Shown: positions 45,660-54,774 of the stretch, piece after piece
Numbering within the stretch: the stretch's first letter is position 1
Layout: each line of letters begins with the position of its first letter
From: Limnephilus marmoratus
Taxonomy: Eukaryota > Arthropoda > Insecta > Trichoptera > Limnephilidae
Assembly (NCBI GenBank): GCA_917880885.1
Contig: OU862910.1
Location: forward strand, 49,963,285-50,027,284
Direction: 5' to 3'
DNA length: 64,000 nt
The notes under the pieces: generated by a model
Seen by the model: the letters and a program-made list of their open reading frames with translations, nothing else
Told to the model about the DNA's origin: nothing
Databases searched by the model: none
Translations under genes and position numbers: made by a program

Positions 45660-46060
45660 AGATTAATGCTAAATCATTATTTTCGATTAATCTTTAGTAC
45701 GAATCGATTTACATTATAAATACAAAAAAAATGTGCTTTGAATAAATTGAAGCTTTTCCAACCGTTTCCATTGATTAGAGTTCGAATTAATTTGTTAAAT
45801 ACTTACTTTATAAAAAATATAAGCTTAAACTACTAAAAAAATTTTTTTTCATTAGAAATGTACGAAGACATAAAAGAAATAACTTTTTTAAATACGTTTT
45901 TTTGGCCAAAATAATCTGTGACAGTTTCCGATTAACTTTTTTCTTTCTTAAAAAAATATTCACAAAATTAATAAATCACCTTTGCTCTCTAGACTCTGTT
46001 TGCCAAGCGATTTTTATGCCTATTACCTTTGAATCGAAAAACTGTAAAAACAGCCATTGT
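45660..46060 (+). repeat. Family I repeat, copy 1
   Basis: TCTGTGACAGTTTCCGATTA, ACTTTTTTCTTTCTT and TGCCAAGCGATTTTTATGCC occur in the same order at 59200-59555. In both places the repeat is next to a family H piece but in a different relative orientation. Confidence 0.6.
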
Positions 46061-46454
46061 TATGTTGCCGTCGCAAGCAAAGTCTGCTAGGAAGTTGCAA
46101 AGTTATTATAATAGGTGAAATGCCTCGCATATCAGAATGTGACTATTGCAAATTCCTAGCTGCCTATTTCCTTATGACGGCAGTATGGCTCTGGAACTAA
46201 AGAAATGGAACGGGGTCTCCTCTTATCCCTTTGCGACCGGCAAGTATTTCCGAATTTTAATGGGCCCACTCCAATGGGCCACACTAGTAAAGCTCTTAGT
46301 TATGATCCCTATAAATATTACATAATATATATATATATATTTTTTTTTTATTATTATTTACAACAACTAAATGTATATAAACAGTATGTAAATAAACGAA
46401 TAAATTAATACGATGGCTTGTGTCATATCATACATTCCCATACAATGACTTTAC
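46061..46454. other. No recognised gene
   Basis: Contains a (TA)n-T tract at 46326-46350. Confidence 0.35.
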
Positions 46455-46489
46455 GGTGACGTCACGACACGTCGAACAGTGACGTCACC
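46455..46489. promoter_or_regulatory. Two facing CRE-like palindromes
   Basis: GGTGACGTCAC (46455-46465) and GTGACGTCACC (46479-46489) form an inverted pair 13 bp apart. TGACGTCA is the CREB/ATF consensus, but the pair could equally be a small element's ends. No gene start is nearby. Confidence 0.3.
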
Positions 46490-46608
46490 TTGACGGCGTG
46501 TTTTTACGACCCGATTAAAAATGGACTTTTTAATAATTCTTTTAAAACTCTGCGTTTAATATTATTAAATAAAACAATAATACATATATTCAGAAACAGT
46601 GTTTATTG

Positions 46609-47369
46609 GTCTATTTCAGTGGTTCCAACCTTTTTCTGTCCCGGGACCATTTGTACGTTTATTTTTTCGAGACAGGGACCACAAGCAGTGGCGTAGCGAG
46701 GGGGGGCGGCCCAAGACCGCTATTCTCTAGCTACCCCCCCCTCCCCCCCCCAATCGAAATTTGGTTTTGTCAACTTTAATGGTTTAATGGGGGGGAGGGG
46801 GGTGACACCAAGAAGTTATCCGTCCCAGGTGCAACCCATGCTAGCCTAAAAGCTCCACTACACTACTCGCAAAGTTGATCGAAGTTATGTAATCGAATAC
46901 GATAGTGTAGACACGAACTTCACTTCGCTTAGTTCAACTTCGCTTCGCTTCGCATGACTACCGATAATTGTCGGTATTTGACCCGAGTCAAAGGACTCGA
47001 AGTGCTCCGAAGTTTGAAGCGAATAGTGTAGACACGCGCTTCGAACTTCGGCTAACTTCGTCGAGGACTTCGTCGAAGCGAGTAGTGTAGCGTAATGGGA
47101 TAGGGTAGGACGGATTCTAGCAGAATATTTACCACACCGGAAGGGGTAGGATGGGGTGGGGCGAAACGGAATACCATAATGGCCACTGACCACAAGGTAC
47201 AATAATGATAAACTGAATATTGTCCCGATTTTTTTATTCAGACTTCTCGACCAGGGACCGCCCGCGCGCTAATGCGTTTATTGACCGGTCCACCATCGCG
47301 GACCATCTTCAATGGTTCGCGGACCACTACTGGTCCGCGGACCACTGGTTGGGAAACCCTGGTCTATTT
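46609..47369. mobile_element. hAT-type MITE with 8-bp TSD and nested insert
   Basis: GTCTATTT flanks both ends (46609-46616, 47362-47369). The element starts CAGTGGTTCCAACCTTTTT and ends GGTTGGGAAACCCTG. The outer parts match the hAT MITE at 18052-18627 in reverse (ATACCATAATGGCCACTGA, GACTTCTCGACCAGGGACC). About 250 bp in the middle are an unrelated nested element. No transposase. Confidence 0.85.
46851..47098. mobile_element. Nested TIR element in hAT MITE
   Basis: CTACACTACTCGC at the left is mirrored by GCGAGTAGTGTAG at the right, with many internal TTCG/CGAA and GTGTAGACACG words that are themselves inverted (about 46902 and 47028). CpG-rich compared with its surroundings. The 105-codon minus frame lies across it and is not a gene. 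Confidence 0.5.
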
Positions 47370-47767
47370 GAACATATTTTTTTAAATCCAGAATATTTTT
47401 CACTGGAGTTCCTTATTATTGTAAATTTTGAATGGAGGAACTTCTATTTGCCCTGTAGGACTCTTTTACCCAAATGACCCTATTTTATTTCCGAAACCTA
47501 CATGTCCCGGAGATTTCCTGAAGCGTAAATGGTTTATTGTGAAAATCGTTTCCGATAAAAGCGCATGTCTATCCATTAGTCTCGTGATGCTATTTCTGGA
47601 AACCGCTTGCGAATGACTTCCGAGCACCTATTGATTGCACTTCTGTATTTTCTGGAATTCACCGTGACTCATGCAGTCGGCAGTGGCATACCCCCCGGCC
47701 GTGTTCTGCATCCATTTGCACGCATTAAAATGTCTGCCAGGAGTTCCCTAACTTTGCGACCCACTTG
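47370..47767. other. No recognised gene
   Basis: Mixed composition; small overlapping frames of 60-85 codons without family features. Confidence 0.35.
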
Positions 47768-48560
47768 TGATACTTCTTTAGCACTATTCTGATTTGAAAC
47801 TCGATGAAACGAAAAATAGCGACTCTAAAAAGAGACAAACACATACATCTATGGGATTTAGCTTGCGAGAGAATGAGATAGTATGATCGGTCTTCTCTTT
47901 GTGCGGTGTTTCGCAGCCTGCCCACTCTTGTCTAGTTGTCTGAAGGTTTCACTTCTACCGCGTGTGGATTGCACACTCTGTTTTTTTTAAACGTCAACTC
48001 TCGCTACTCACCTAGTTTTACTTTGAAAAGGTATTTTTACGCGTTGGTTTTTTTTCTTCTTCGTGGTTTTATTTTAAATAACAATCACTGGATTTTTTAA
48101 GTGAAAACTTCTTTAGCACCGTTGTGATTTGAAACTCGATGAAACGAAAAATAGCGACACTAAAAAGAGACAAACACATAGAATTTAATATGCGAGAGAA
48201 TGTGATACGAGTAGTGTAATCGGTCTCCTCTTTGTGCGATGCTTCGTAACCTCTCCACTGTTGTCTACTTTCATTTTCTGAAGGTGCCACTTCTGCCGCG
48301 TGTGAATTGCACACTCTGTTTTTGAAGTGAAAACTTCTTTAGCTCCGTTGTGATTTGAAACTCGACAAAACGAAAAATAGCGACACTAAAAAGAGACAAA
48401 CACATAGGTACATCGATAGGATTTAGCCTGCGAGAGAATGAGATAGTATGATCGGTCTCCTTTTTGTGCGGTGCTTCGTAGCCTCCCTACTCTTGTCTAC
48501 TTACGTTTTCGGAAGGTTTCACTTCTACTGCGTGTGGATTGCAAACACTGTTTTTTTAAT
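47768..48560 (+). repeat. Family B array, three units
   Basis: Units begin at about 47770, 48103 and 48328 with ACTTCTTTAGCAC or AGCTCC, followed by TTTGAAACTCGATGAAACG and AGCGACACTAAAAAGAGAC. The first unit carries ~100 bp of extra T-rich sequence. Same family as 7954-8527 and 14438-14765. Confidence 0.75.
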
Positions 48561-49225
48561 GTCGTCATCTTCCAAAGATTAGGTCTTTAAAATTATGTTT
48601 TTTGGAATTAAAATTTTGTGGAAATTCTGCTAATAACTTTAGCTATTCGGTTTTTGTTTTCTCTGCAATTTCTCGTGGTGATATTTAGAAGATCAACCGA
48701 TAGTGGATCGTCTGAATTAACTCCCATCTTTCAGGAATCGCCATCGAATGGAACTCCCATCGTTTCAGTTCTTATTTGTAAGGATAAATTGAGGGTAACG
48801 TTTTCTCAATATTGCAGATTAAAAAAATCGATTTAAATTAAAGTTTTACTAGCTAATATGTGATGATGCCCAGAGAGTGGCTTACGAACCACAAATTGGG
48901 AACATTTGGTTAAAAGCTTTTTGATCATTTTTATCGTGAATTGTTTTTAAACGTTTTCTAAATATAACCGTCAAAATAACGTCGATTCTCTAACAAATAA
49001 TAAAGAGCGCGGCGCTTTTCCAGTAAAAGTCTACAATTTGAAAATTCTGTGTTTGTACAGAAAGCGTAGGCGTTACCAAGCAACTGGTAGGACTGTAAAA
49101 TTGGATTTATTATTGCTGGTATTTTAAGGTAAAACAGAAATTATAACAAAGCAAGTAGTAGTTTGGTTCATGACAGAGTAGTGTAACATTTTCACCCATT
49201 TGGTTACACATACGGAGAAATTAAT
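48561..49225. other. No recognised gene
   Basis: AT-rich, no family features. Confidence 0.35.
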
Positions 49226-49510
49226 AATAATAATAATAATTGGCTAATTTATATAGCGCCGTTTTCGTGGAAAATCACCTCAAGGGCGCTGTGCAAATAA
49301 ATATATACAACAGAATTAATATTACTGCCTTATAACTAAGATTTACAATTACAACTAGTGACTTACATCTAAGACTTATAGCTACTTATATTACTGGCTT
49401 ACAACTAAGATTTACATTTATAACTAGTGACTTACATCTAAGACTTATAGCTAGTGACTTATGACTAAGACATATATATTCTAACCTAAAACTGATGACT
49501 TATTAACACA
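49226..49510. repeat. (TAA)n, LINE-tail motif and short tandem units
   Basis: (TAA)6 at 49226-49243 precedes TATATAGCGCC and CCTCAAGGGCGCTGTGC, a word pair common in LINE 3' tails. It is followed by ACTAGTGACTTACATCTAAG-type units repeated three times (49350-49480). Confidence 0.5.
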
Positions 49511-49550
49511 CATATTTACAATTAAGATTAGCGCCAATTTTTGGCCAATC

Positions 49551-49908
49551 AATGGCGGTACCCATTCCCGCCTCCCAAATACAATTTGGGAGGCGGGAAT
49601 GGGTACCGCCGCCCCGGGAACCTTTATTGGATAACCAACACCTCTGCCATAGGTCACCCCAAGTGGTTCGCTACGTTTGGTGATTTAGCAGGGGTGCCCG
49701 GGTTCATGGGGTGAGGTTTGTCTAGGTCTTAGAGGCGGATGACCAGGACATACTGAACCCCAGATTCCTACCCACCCCTTAAACCCTTTTCCTTCCCAGA
49801 ACTCTCCTCTCCTTCCTTTCCTTAAAAAAACCCTCCACACAGCATCCCCAAAGATGACATAGGCCCTGAGGGAAATTATTTTCCTCAGGGTCTCCTGTGT
49901 GGAGCTCA

Positions 49909-49973
<65 letters not shown>
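49551..49973 (+). mobile_element. Family A element, copy 8, with 62-nt poly-A
   Basis: Short-form copy ending GTGTGGAGCTCATGT and then 62 uninterrupted adenines (49912-49973). The 5' end is a snap-back: GGCGGTACCCATTCCCGCC (49553-49571) faces its complement at 49591-49609. The long pure tail suggests recent retrotransposition. The 74-codon minus frame is the antisense of the repeat. Confidence 0.8.
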
Positions 49974-49974
<1 letters not shown>

Positions 49975-50159
49975 CGCCAGAAGAAGTAGGAAGTTTTTAC
50001 GTAATATTACAATTCGAGAACACGGGTACAAAAAGTATTATAATGAAGGTTAACTGGATTTGCGGGAAGGTATAGATTTTTTAAATAAATTTAATAATTT
50101 CGTATGAATATCAATTGAATTTATATTACAGTGTCGATTTTTTGTACTTATACATAATA

Positions 50160-50221
50160 ATCTATCTATCTATCTTCTTCTTCTTCTTCTATCTTCTATC
50201 TTCTTCTTCTTCTATCTATCT
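50160..50221. repeat. (CTAT)n/(CTT)n microsatellite
   Basis: Interspersed TCTATC and TTCTTCTTC units directly in front of a Helitron start. Confidence 0.9.
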
Positions 50222-50584
50222 TCTATATAAATAAAAATGAATCGCAGAAATGTATGTACGCGCATAACTTCCGAACGACTGCACCAAATTGGATAATTCT
50301 TTTTTTGTTGTATTCGTTATTATCAGGACAAGGTTTGTATAAAACTACTGGTAAGCTCTGGCATTATAAAATTTGTATTAAAAAAATTGCAATAGGTTTG
50401 AAAACTGAATCCACCGCGAAAGGGGGGTGTGGAGTGGGGAGAGGGAAGGTGGAATAGGCGGAGTGGGAACACGCGGGAGAGGAAGTGGAGGTGGAAGGAG
50501 AACGGGACGAATGGGAAAGGACACGCAGGGAGAAACTATTTCTTTATTAAATGGCATAGTAACGCATGCCGGGAATCAGCTAGT
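50222..50584 (+). mobile_element. Non-autonomous Helitron, complete
   Basis: Starts TCTATATAAATAAAAATGAA and GCGCATAACTTCCGAACG, and ends ATGCCGGGAATCAGCTAGT with the CTAGT end typical of insect Helitrons. No terminal inverted repeats and no target duplication, as expected. The interior is purine-rich (GGGGAGAGGGAAGG). 363 bp, no RepHel coding. The 67- and 69-codon frames are accidental. Confidence 0.75.
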
Positions 50585-50861
50585 TTTGTATAAATATCAA
50601 TCGAATTTATATACAGTGTCGATTTTTTTTACTTAAACGGTATGCAGTATAATATTTAGACAAATAGTTTTATCATTGATGCATTTGAATGAGAGTATGT
50701 TTTATATTTTTTTTATTCAGCGGTACATTCTCTCTGTACACCCCTCGGGGTCACTTAGTTATATTTTGTGTAAGTAGGTATACCGTATTTTCCCTAAACC
50801 GACTGCATATTATACATAAGTATGCCAACTGTCGGCGGATCAACTGTCATGGAACCGTTAG

Positions 50862-51160
50862 TTTTTTATTTATTTATTTAACGCCCAAAGGGCTTTTACA
50901 TGTTTGGTAATACATTAATTCATGACAGATGATTTTTAAACAGATACAGAAATAATAAAAATAAAATTAGATAAAAAAGCACACAAGTCATAAAAATACA
51001 AAAATACAGCGATTTCATAGGTTTACAGAAAAACGGATATGTTTAGGAATAAAACAGATAAAGAAATAATAAAAATAAAATTAGATAAATTACAAGATCA
51101 ACAAAATTCGCCAAGTTTATCTTAAATATGTCAATATCAATTTTGTTATTTGTAGTTATT
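50862..51160 (-). repeat. LINE 3' tail, (AAAT)n type
   Basis: TTTATTTATTTATTTAACGC then CCAAAGGGCTTTTACATG is the complement of a LINE end ..GCGTTAAATAAATAAATAAA. Inside, ACAGATA.AGAAATAATAAAAATAAAATTAGATAAA is repeated twice (50940, 51054). Confidence 0.5.
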
Positions 51161-51626
51161 TGTATAAATGATATTATTTGATACCTACTTATGTTTTTTC
51201 TGATAATTTCCAGATTCTTGGTGACAGGGGCAACTTTAGTTGCGGCAACTATTTCAAAATTCCTACAAATTCAAAAAAAAAAAGTCTCCCTAGTCGCTTC
51301 GTGTGCGCAGCTCCATTTATTATACCGTTATAGATGTTGATGCGTACAAACATTGAGGTACAGTTTGGCAAGAAAGTGTAGAAAATAAATGATGGCGCTG
51401 CGATCGTTTTCTAGTTTTAAATGGCAACACCAAGATGGCTCATAAGACAAAGAACGTATGTTTAAAAAAAACACTTCTGGCAAAATGCATATTTCATAGC
51501 GTATTTGTATTTTCAAAAAAATTGCACAAAAAACTGTAATTTAATAGAAGCAAAATAAAACAAAACAAGTTTTAAGTGGGCGTTTATTTCGATATAAAAA
51601 CGTAGGTACTTAAAAATTTAAGTCTA

Positions 51627-51925
51627 TTAATTCAACACCCGACATGTAATATTATTGTCTTTGTCTTCGTGTGATTCTTCTTCTTCCGTATCTTCATCTT
51701 CATCTAAACGCAGTTCATCGATATCATCATATATAGTACTGCCTCGTGTATAATATTCTGCCTCAATTTTCATCAAGTGTTTGCAACAATTTTTCCAATC
51801 ATCAGCACTTATGCTATTACATATTATTATTATTATGCCCATTTTCCGTTTTCCCGGTGTTTCAAATTTTCCATCTGCCTTTTCCCCTTCCTTGACGATT
51901 CGTCTTACCGTTGTTTCAGATTTAC
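51627..51925 (-). pseudogene. Transposase exon 2: HTH fused to acidic C-terminal tail
   Basis: After the acceptor TTTCACACACAG (complement) the exon reads GKSETTVRRIVKEGEKADGK and FETPGKRK, a helix-turn-helix start. It jumps directly to ADDWKNCCKHLMKIEAEYY and an acidic end (DELRLDEDEDTEEEE). In the IS630/Tc1-like transposases common in insects, these two parts are separated by about 250-300 residues that hold the DDE triad. Here that part is missing, so no catalysis is possible. A truncated DNA-binding protein could in theory still be made. Confidence 0.65.
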
Positions 51926-52249
51926 CTGTGTGTGAAAAACATCATTAAAATTATTATTATAGAAGGTAGTTTTAAAAACACACACTAGATAATATTCACT
52001 TAGAAAGAAAAAAAAGAGAAAACGAGAAAAAAGGAACTTTTCTACGAGTTTAAAGAAGTTGCATATTATTATTTTTTTATTGAGTTATTCCCTTTTTCTT
52101 GTGGCCGCATATGAACTGTCAAATCGAAATGTCAAATTCGAATTTTTTTAACATAACCTCAAATCAGATTGTAATGATTATTATCGCTCGAAAATTGGCA
52201 TAAATCGTGTAATACTAATGAAATTTATTAAACAAACTATACTACGTAC

Positions 52250-52382
52250 CATTCATTTCTGCAGTTCGTTTTTAAACATCTTCTAAATCAAACAAAAGCT
52301 TCTTCGCGTGACACTCGGCTAGGCAGCGTTGAAAAACGCAGAATGTAACCCCTCTTGTATCACTATGTAATAATTTATTCAT
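52250..52382 (-). pseudogene. Transposase exon 1, broken
   Basis: On the minus strand an ATG at 52382 opens MNKLLHSDTRGVTFCVF; the frame reaches LEDV, a TAA stop, then KRTAEMN and a donor G|GTACGT at 52250. Joined to the exon 2 acceptor the reading continues as ..AEMN-GKSETTVRR, the usual helix-turn-helix lead of this transposase family. The in-frame stop disables it. Confidence 0.5.
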
Positions 52383-52890
52383 TTTAATTAAATTCAGGCA
52401 AACAATGAATAAAAATATTATCAAATCAGCGATATTCTACTCAGATTTAAGACAATAAATCAACCGTAACACCCGATAACACGAAAGCCATAGGAAACGT
52501 CATATAATTCGGTGTTGCCATAGTAATGAACAGGTTTAGTTCCAATTGATTTAATTTCTAGACTTTCTTGCCAAACTATACATATAAATGCATACAAATG
52601 TTGCCTGCAACTAATTTTGCTCGTGTGCGCCTGGACTAGCCTAACCAAAATCATTAAATTGAACCTAACGATTTTTTTCAAAATGATTCCTGAATATTTG
52701 TTCCCAAAAATCTTCCTTACAACAATCTTACATAAAAATAGACGATGACTCAAGATTCAAATTAATAACAGAACATAATACAGACACATAACTAAACTAC
52801 CTTTTGTTATAGTTCTGTGTAGTGTATGAATCATTTCATGCATTATTGATTTATGTACAGAGTGTGACCATATTATGTTTTTTTTTTCAG

Positions 52891-52978
52891 CAATCGCCGG
52901 TCTGTTTGCCGTCTTCTCCAGCGTGGTGTTTACCTCATCCGTCATCAACTTCCTCCGGGGTGACATCTCTGACCTCAA
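52891..52978 (+). CDS. HMGCR: HMG-CoA reductase exon (sterol-sensing domain), internal
   Basis: The acceptor is T(9)CAG at 52881-52890 and the donor is AA|GTGAGTAC at 52979. The 88-nt exon has 2 nt, 28 codons and 2 nt, so it joins split codons on both sides. It encodes IAGLFAVFSSVVFTSS then VINFLRGDISDL. This matches the start of a transmembrane helix in the sterol-sensing domain of animal HMG-CoA reductase, where the family pattern is (G)IAGLFT.FSSFVF...I.FL...L..L. The enzyme makes mevalonate from HMG-CoA in the ER membrane; this part serves regulated degradation rather than catalysis. GC-rich third positions contrast with the AT-rich surroundings. No neighbouring exon was found between 52979 and 64000, nor upstream, so introns are long. 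SCAP, Patched or NPC1 domains fit less well. Confidence 0.8.
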
Positions 52979-53303
52979 GTGAGTACCACTCTAATTAATT
53001 ACCCCTCTCCGTCATCGCCGCCGAGTGCATTACTCGGACATTTTCGATCTATATTTGAGCGTTGCATAATTAAATATTTGAACTCGTGAGGTGATTTTAA
53101 TAAATACTCGTAAGTCTTCTCGGGACGAAACGTGCTCTAACAAATGCCTAGAGGTACAAACTTATGCGTGCAGGCCGCCAAATGAGGAATAAAATAACAA
53201 TACTAAAGGAACTAACGCACATGTTTTTTTGCCTTAATGTCTACAATAGCGACATTCCGAATATAAAATTAATCGATCATTTTTTAACGATTAATTCACT
53301 CCA

Positions 53304-53544
53304 GGGTACCTAGCATGGTCGATCGATATAGGTTTTATCGAAAATGTCGGTAACTTGTCATCGCTCAGCAGCACGACTGCAGGCCGCTGATGAATAAATA
53401 ACAGTTCACGTCAAATAAAGTAGGAACCCTTAGTCGTTATGAAGTGTCATTTGTTCGTTAGCGACCTGCAGTCGTGCTCAGGAGCGATGACAAGTTACCG
53501 ACATTTTCGATAAAACCTATATCGATCGACCATGCTAGGTACCC
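53304..53544. mobile_element. MITE with ~85-bp inverted ends
   Basis: GGGTACCTAGCATGGTCGAT through CGGTAACTTGTCATCGCT on the left is mirrored on the right, ending GCTAGGTACCC; CACGACTGCAGG/CCTGCAGTCGTG are the inner ends. 241 bp. Sits ~325 bp downstream of the HMGCR exon, inside the intron. Confidence 0.75.
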
Positions 53545-53545
53545 A

Positions 53546-54045
53546 GGTCAGCTTTACACAGGCTATTCTATAGATTTTCGTAATAAATAAGTACGTACGT
53601 AAGTTTACAGTGAACCTATTGAAATAATAGTTCTGCTTTATTATATTTGTTTTTGGGGTATTATCCTGTGTTGCGCTACCTCCTTCTTTACCCAACGTTT
53701 CGGACAGCATTACAGGGTCCATCATCACGGCAGATATGTAATCGAAGATTATGGTGAAGTGTGTCCTTACGTATATAGATTCGAAACCGTGTTGCCAGCT
53801 CCAATGCTCTAAGAGCTGATATTACAGTATAATTTAAAATTGTTTTCTTAAATGCTCTGCGAATGCCGATTTGTCGGGGTGGCCGAGTTTACGTTTGAAA
53901 TATAATAGTTTTCAACGATTAAATAACCTCAGGTGCTCTTTACACAGGTCATTTTATAAATTTTACGAATTAAGTACCTACGTAAGTTTTAAGTTCTCAG
54001 TTTACAGTGAACCTACTTAATACTATGTCTGCTTTTGTTTGTATT
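53546..54045. repeat. Direct repeat around a Penelope-like end
   Basis: CTTTACACAGG..ATT.TATA.ATTTT.CG and ACAGTGAACCTA occur at 53551-53622 and 53940-54022, with the ribozyme-bearing fragment between them. The period is about 388 bp. Confidence 0.5.
53684..53737 (-). ncRNA. Inactivated hammerhead-like motif
   Basis: Minus-strand GTGATGA (53722-53728) replaces CTGATGA, losing the first core base. Stem II GGAC/GTCC, GAAA and ACGTTGGG remain. The downstream AAAGAAGGAGGTAGCGCAAC matches the palindrome at 7351-7581, so this is a diverged copy of that family. Confidence 0.5.
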
Positions 54046-54065
54046 TCTTGGGCATTAACTACTCG

Positions 54066-54774
54066 TACAGTATGTCAAATAAGAGTAGAAAACATAGGAG
54101 GACGCCACTGTCGTTCAAATGGCAATACTTAAAATATAAGCATTGTGTTAATCTAAAGCTGTGTAACCTATATTTTAATTAAAAAGCCATAAAAGTGAAA
54201 AAAATATTTTTCATTCCACTGATTTCAAATTAGAATTGCAAATAGGTATATTATTATTATATCTTTACAATTTTATGGTAACATAATGAGGAATAACGAT
54301 ATATATTGTAATAAAGCACACTTTAGAAATTGCTCACATTTATTTAATATGAGCTTTATTACCTACCTACTAGCGTTGTCCAGGCTTTAAATCATGTCTC
54401 TAATTTTAGATCTGAACATATTTAACTCATTCAGATCTAAAAGTAGTGTAACTAAACTCACCATTAATGATTCTTTCTTTCTACCTACTGTTAAATTCAA
54501 ATTTATGTTAAATTAAATGGAAGCCAATCACTTTGTAGAATACGATTTAATCAAATTTATGTCATTACCTTAAACACACTGCTTCCTCGATTTAATTTTT
54601 TTTAGGAATAAAAAGATGTATTTTTAAATGTGTATACGGTGTTCTGCATTTTTATTGTGATTGCACTTTAAAAGAATATTATTTGACAAGTAAATTAGTG
54701 TTGCCTGCCTACAAATTTTGTAGTTCAATTTTTTATATTTTCTACTCTTATTTGACAGACTCTATGTAACAACT
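54066..54774. mobile_element. Family C MITE, copy 3
   Basis: TACAGTATGTCAAATAAGAG on the left and the complement TAGAGTCTGTCAAATAAGAG on the right. Interior as in copy 2 (GACGCCACTGTCGTTCAAAT, AGATCTGAACATATTTAACT, ACCATTAATGATTC). Confidence 0.8.

Larger units (their letters stand above)
51359..52580 (-). mobile_element. Tc1/IS630-like transposon, internally deleted
   Basis: TACAGTTTGGCAAGAAAGTG (left) mirrors TATAGTTTGGCAAGAAAGTC on the complement of the right end; both edges are TA. The first 70 bp also carry GATGGCGCTGCGATCG and AAATGGCAACACC, matching the ends of the four family C MITEs. It holds the two ends of a transposase gene but not its DDE catalytic core. At 1.22 kb it looks like an intermediate between a full transposon and the MITEs. 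Confidence 0.7.

Noticed and set aside
49912..49973. Polyadenylation of a host transcript
   Set aside because: The A tract directly follows the conserved 3' end of a family A retroelement, so it is a genomic retrotransposon tail.
53304..53544. Regulatory sterol-response hairpin near the HMGCR exon
   Set aside because: The structure is a standard long-TIR MITE; position inside the intron is not evidence of regulation, and no sterol element motif was seen.
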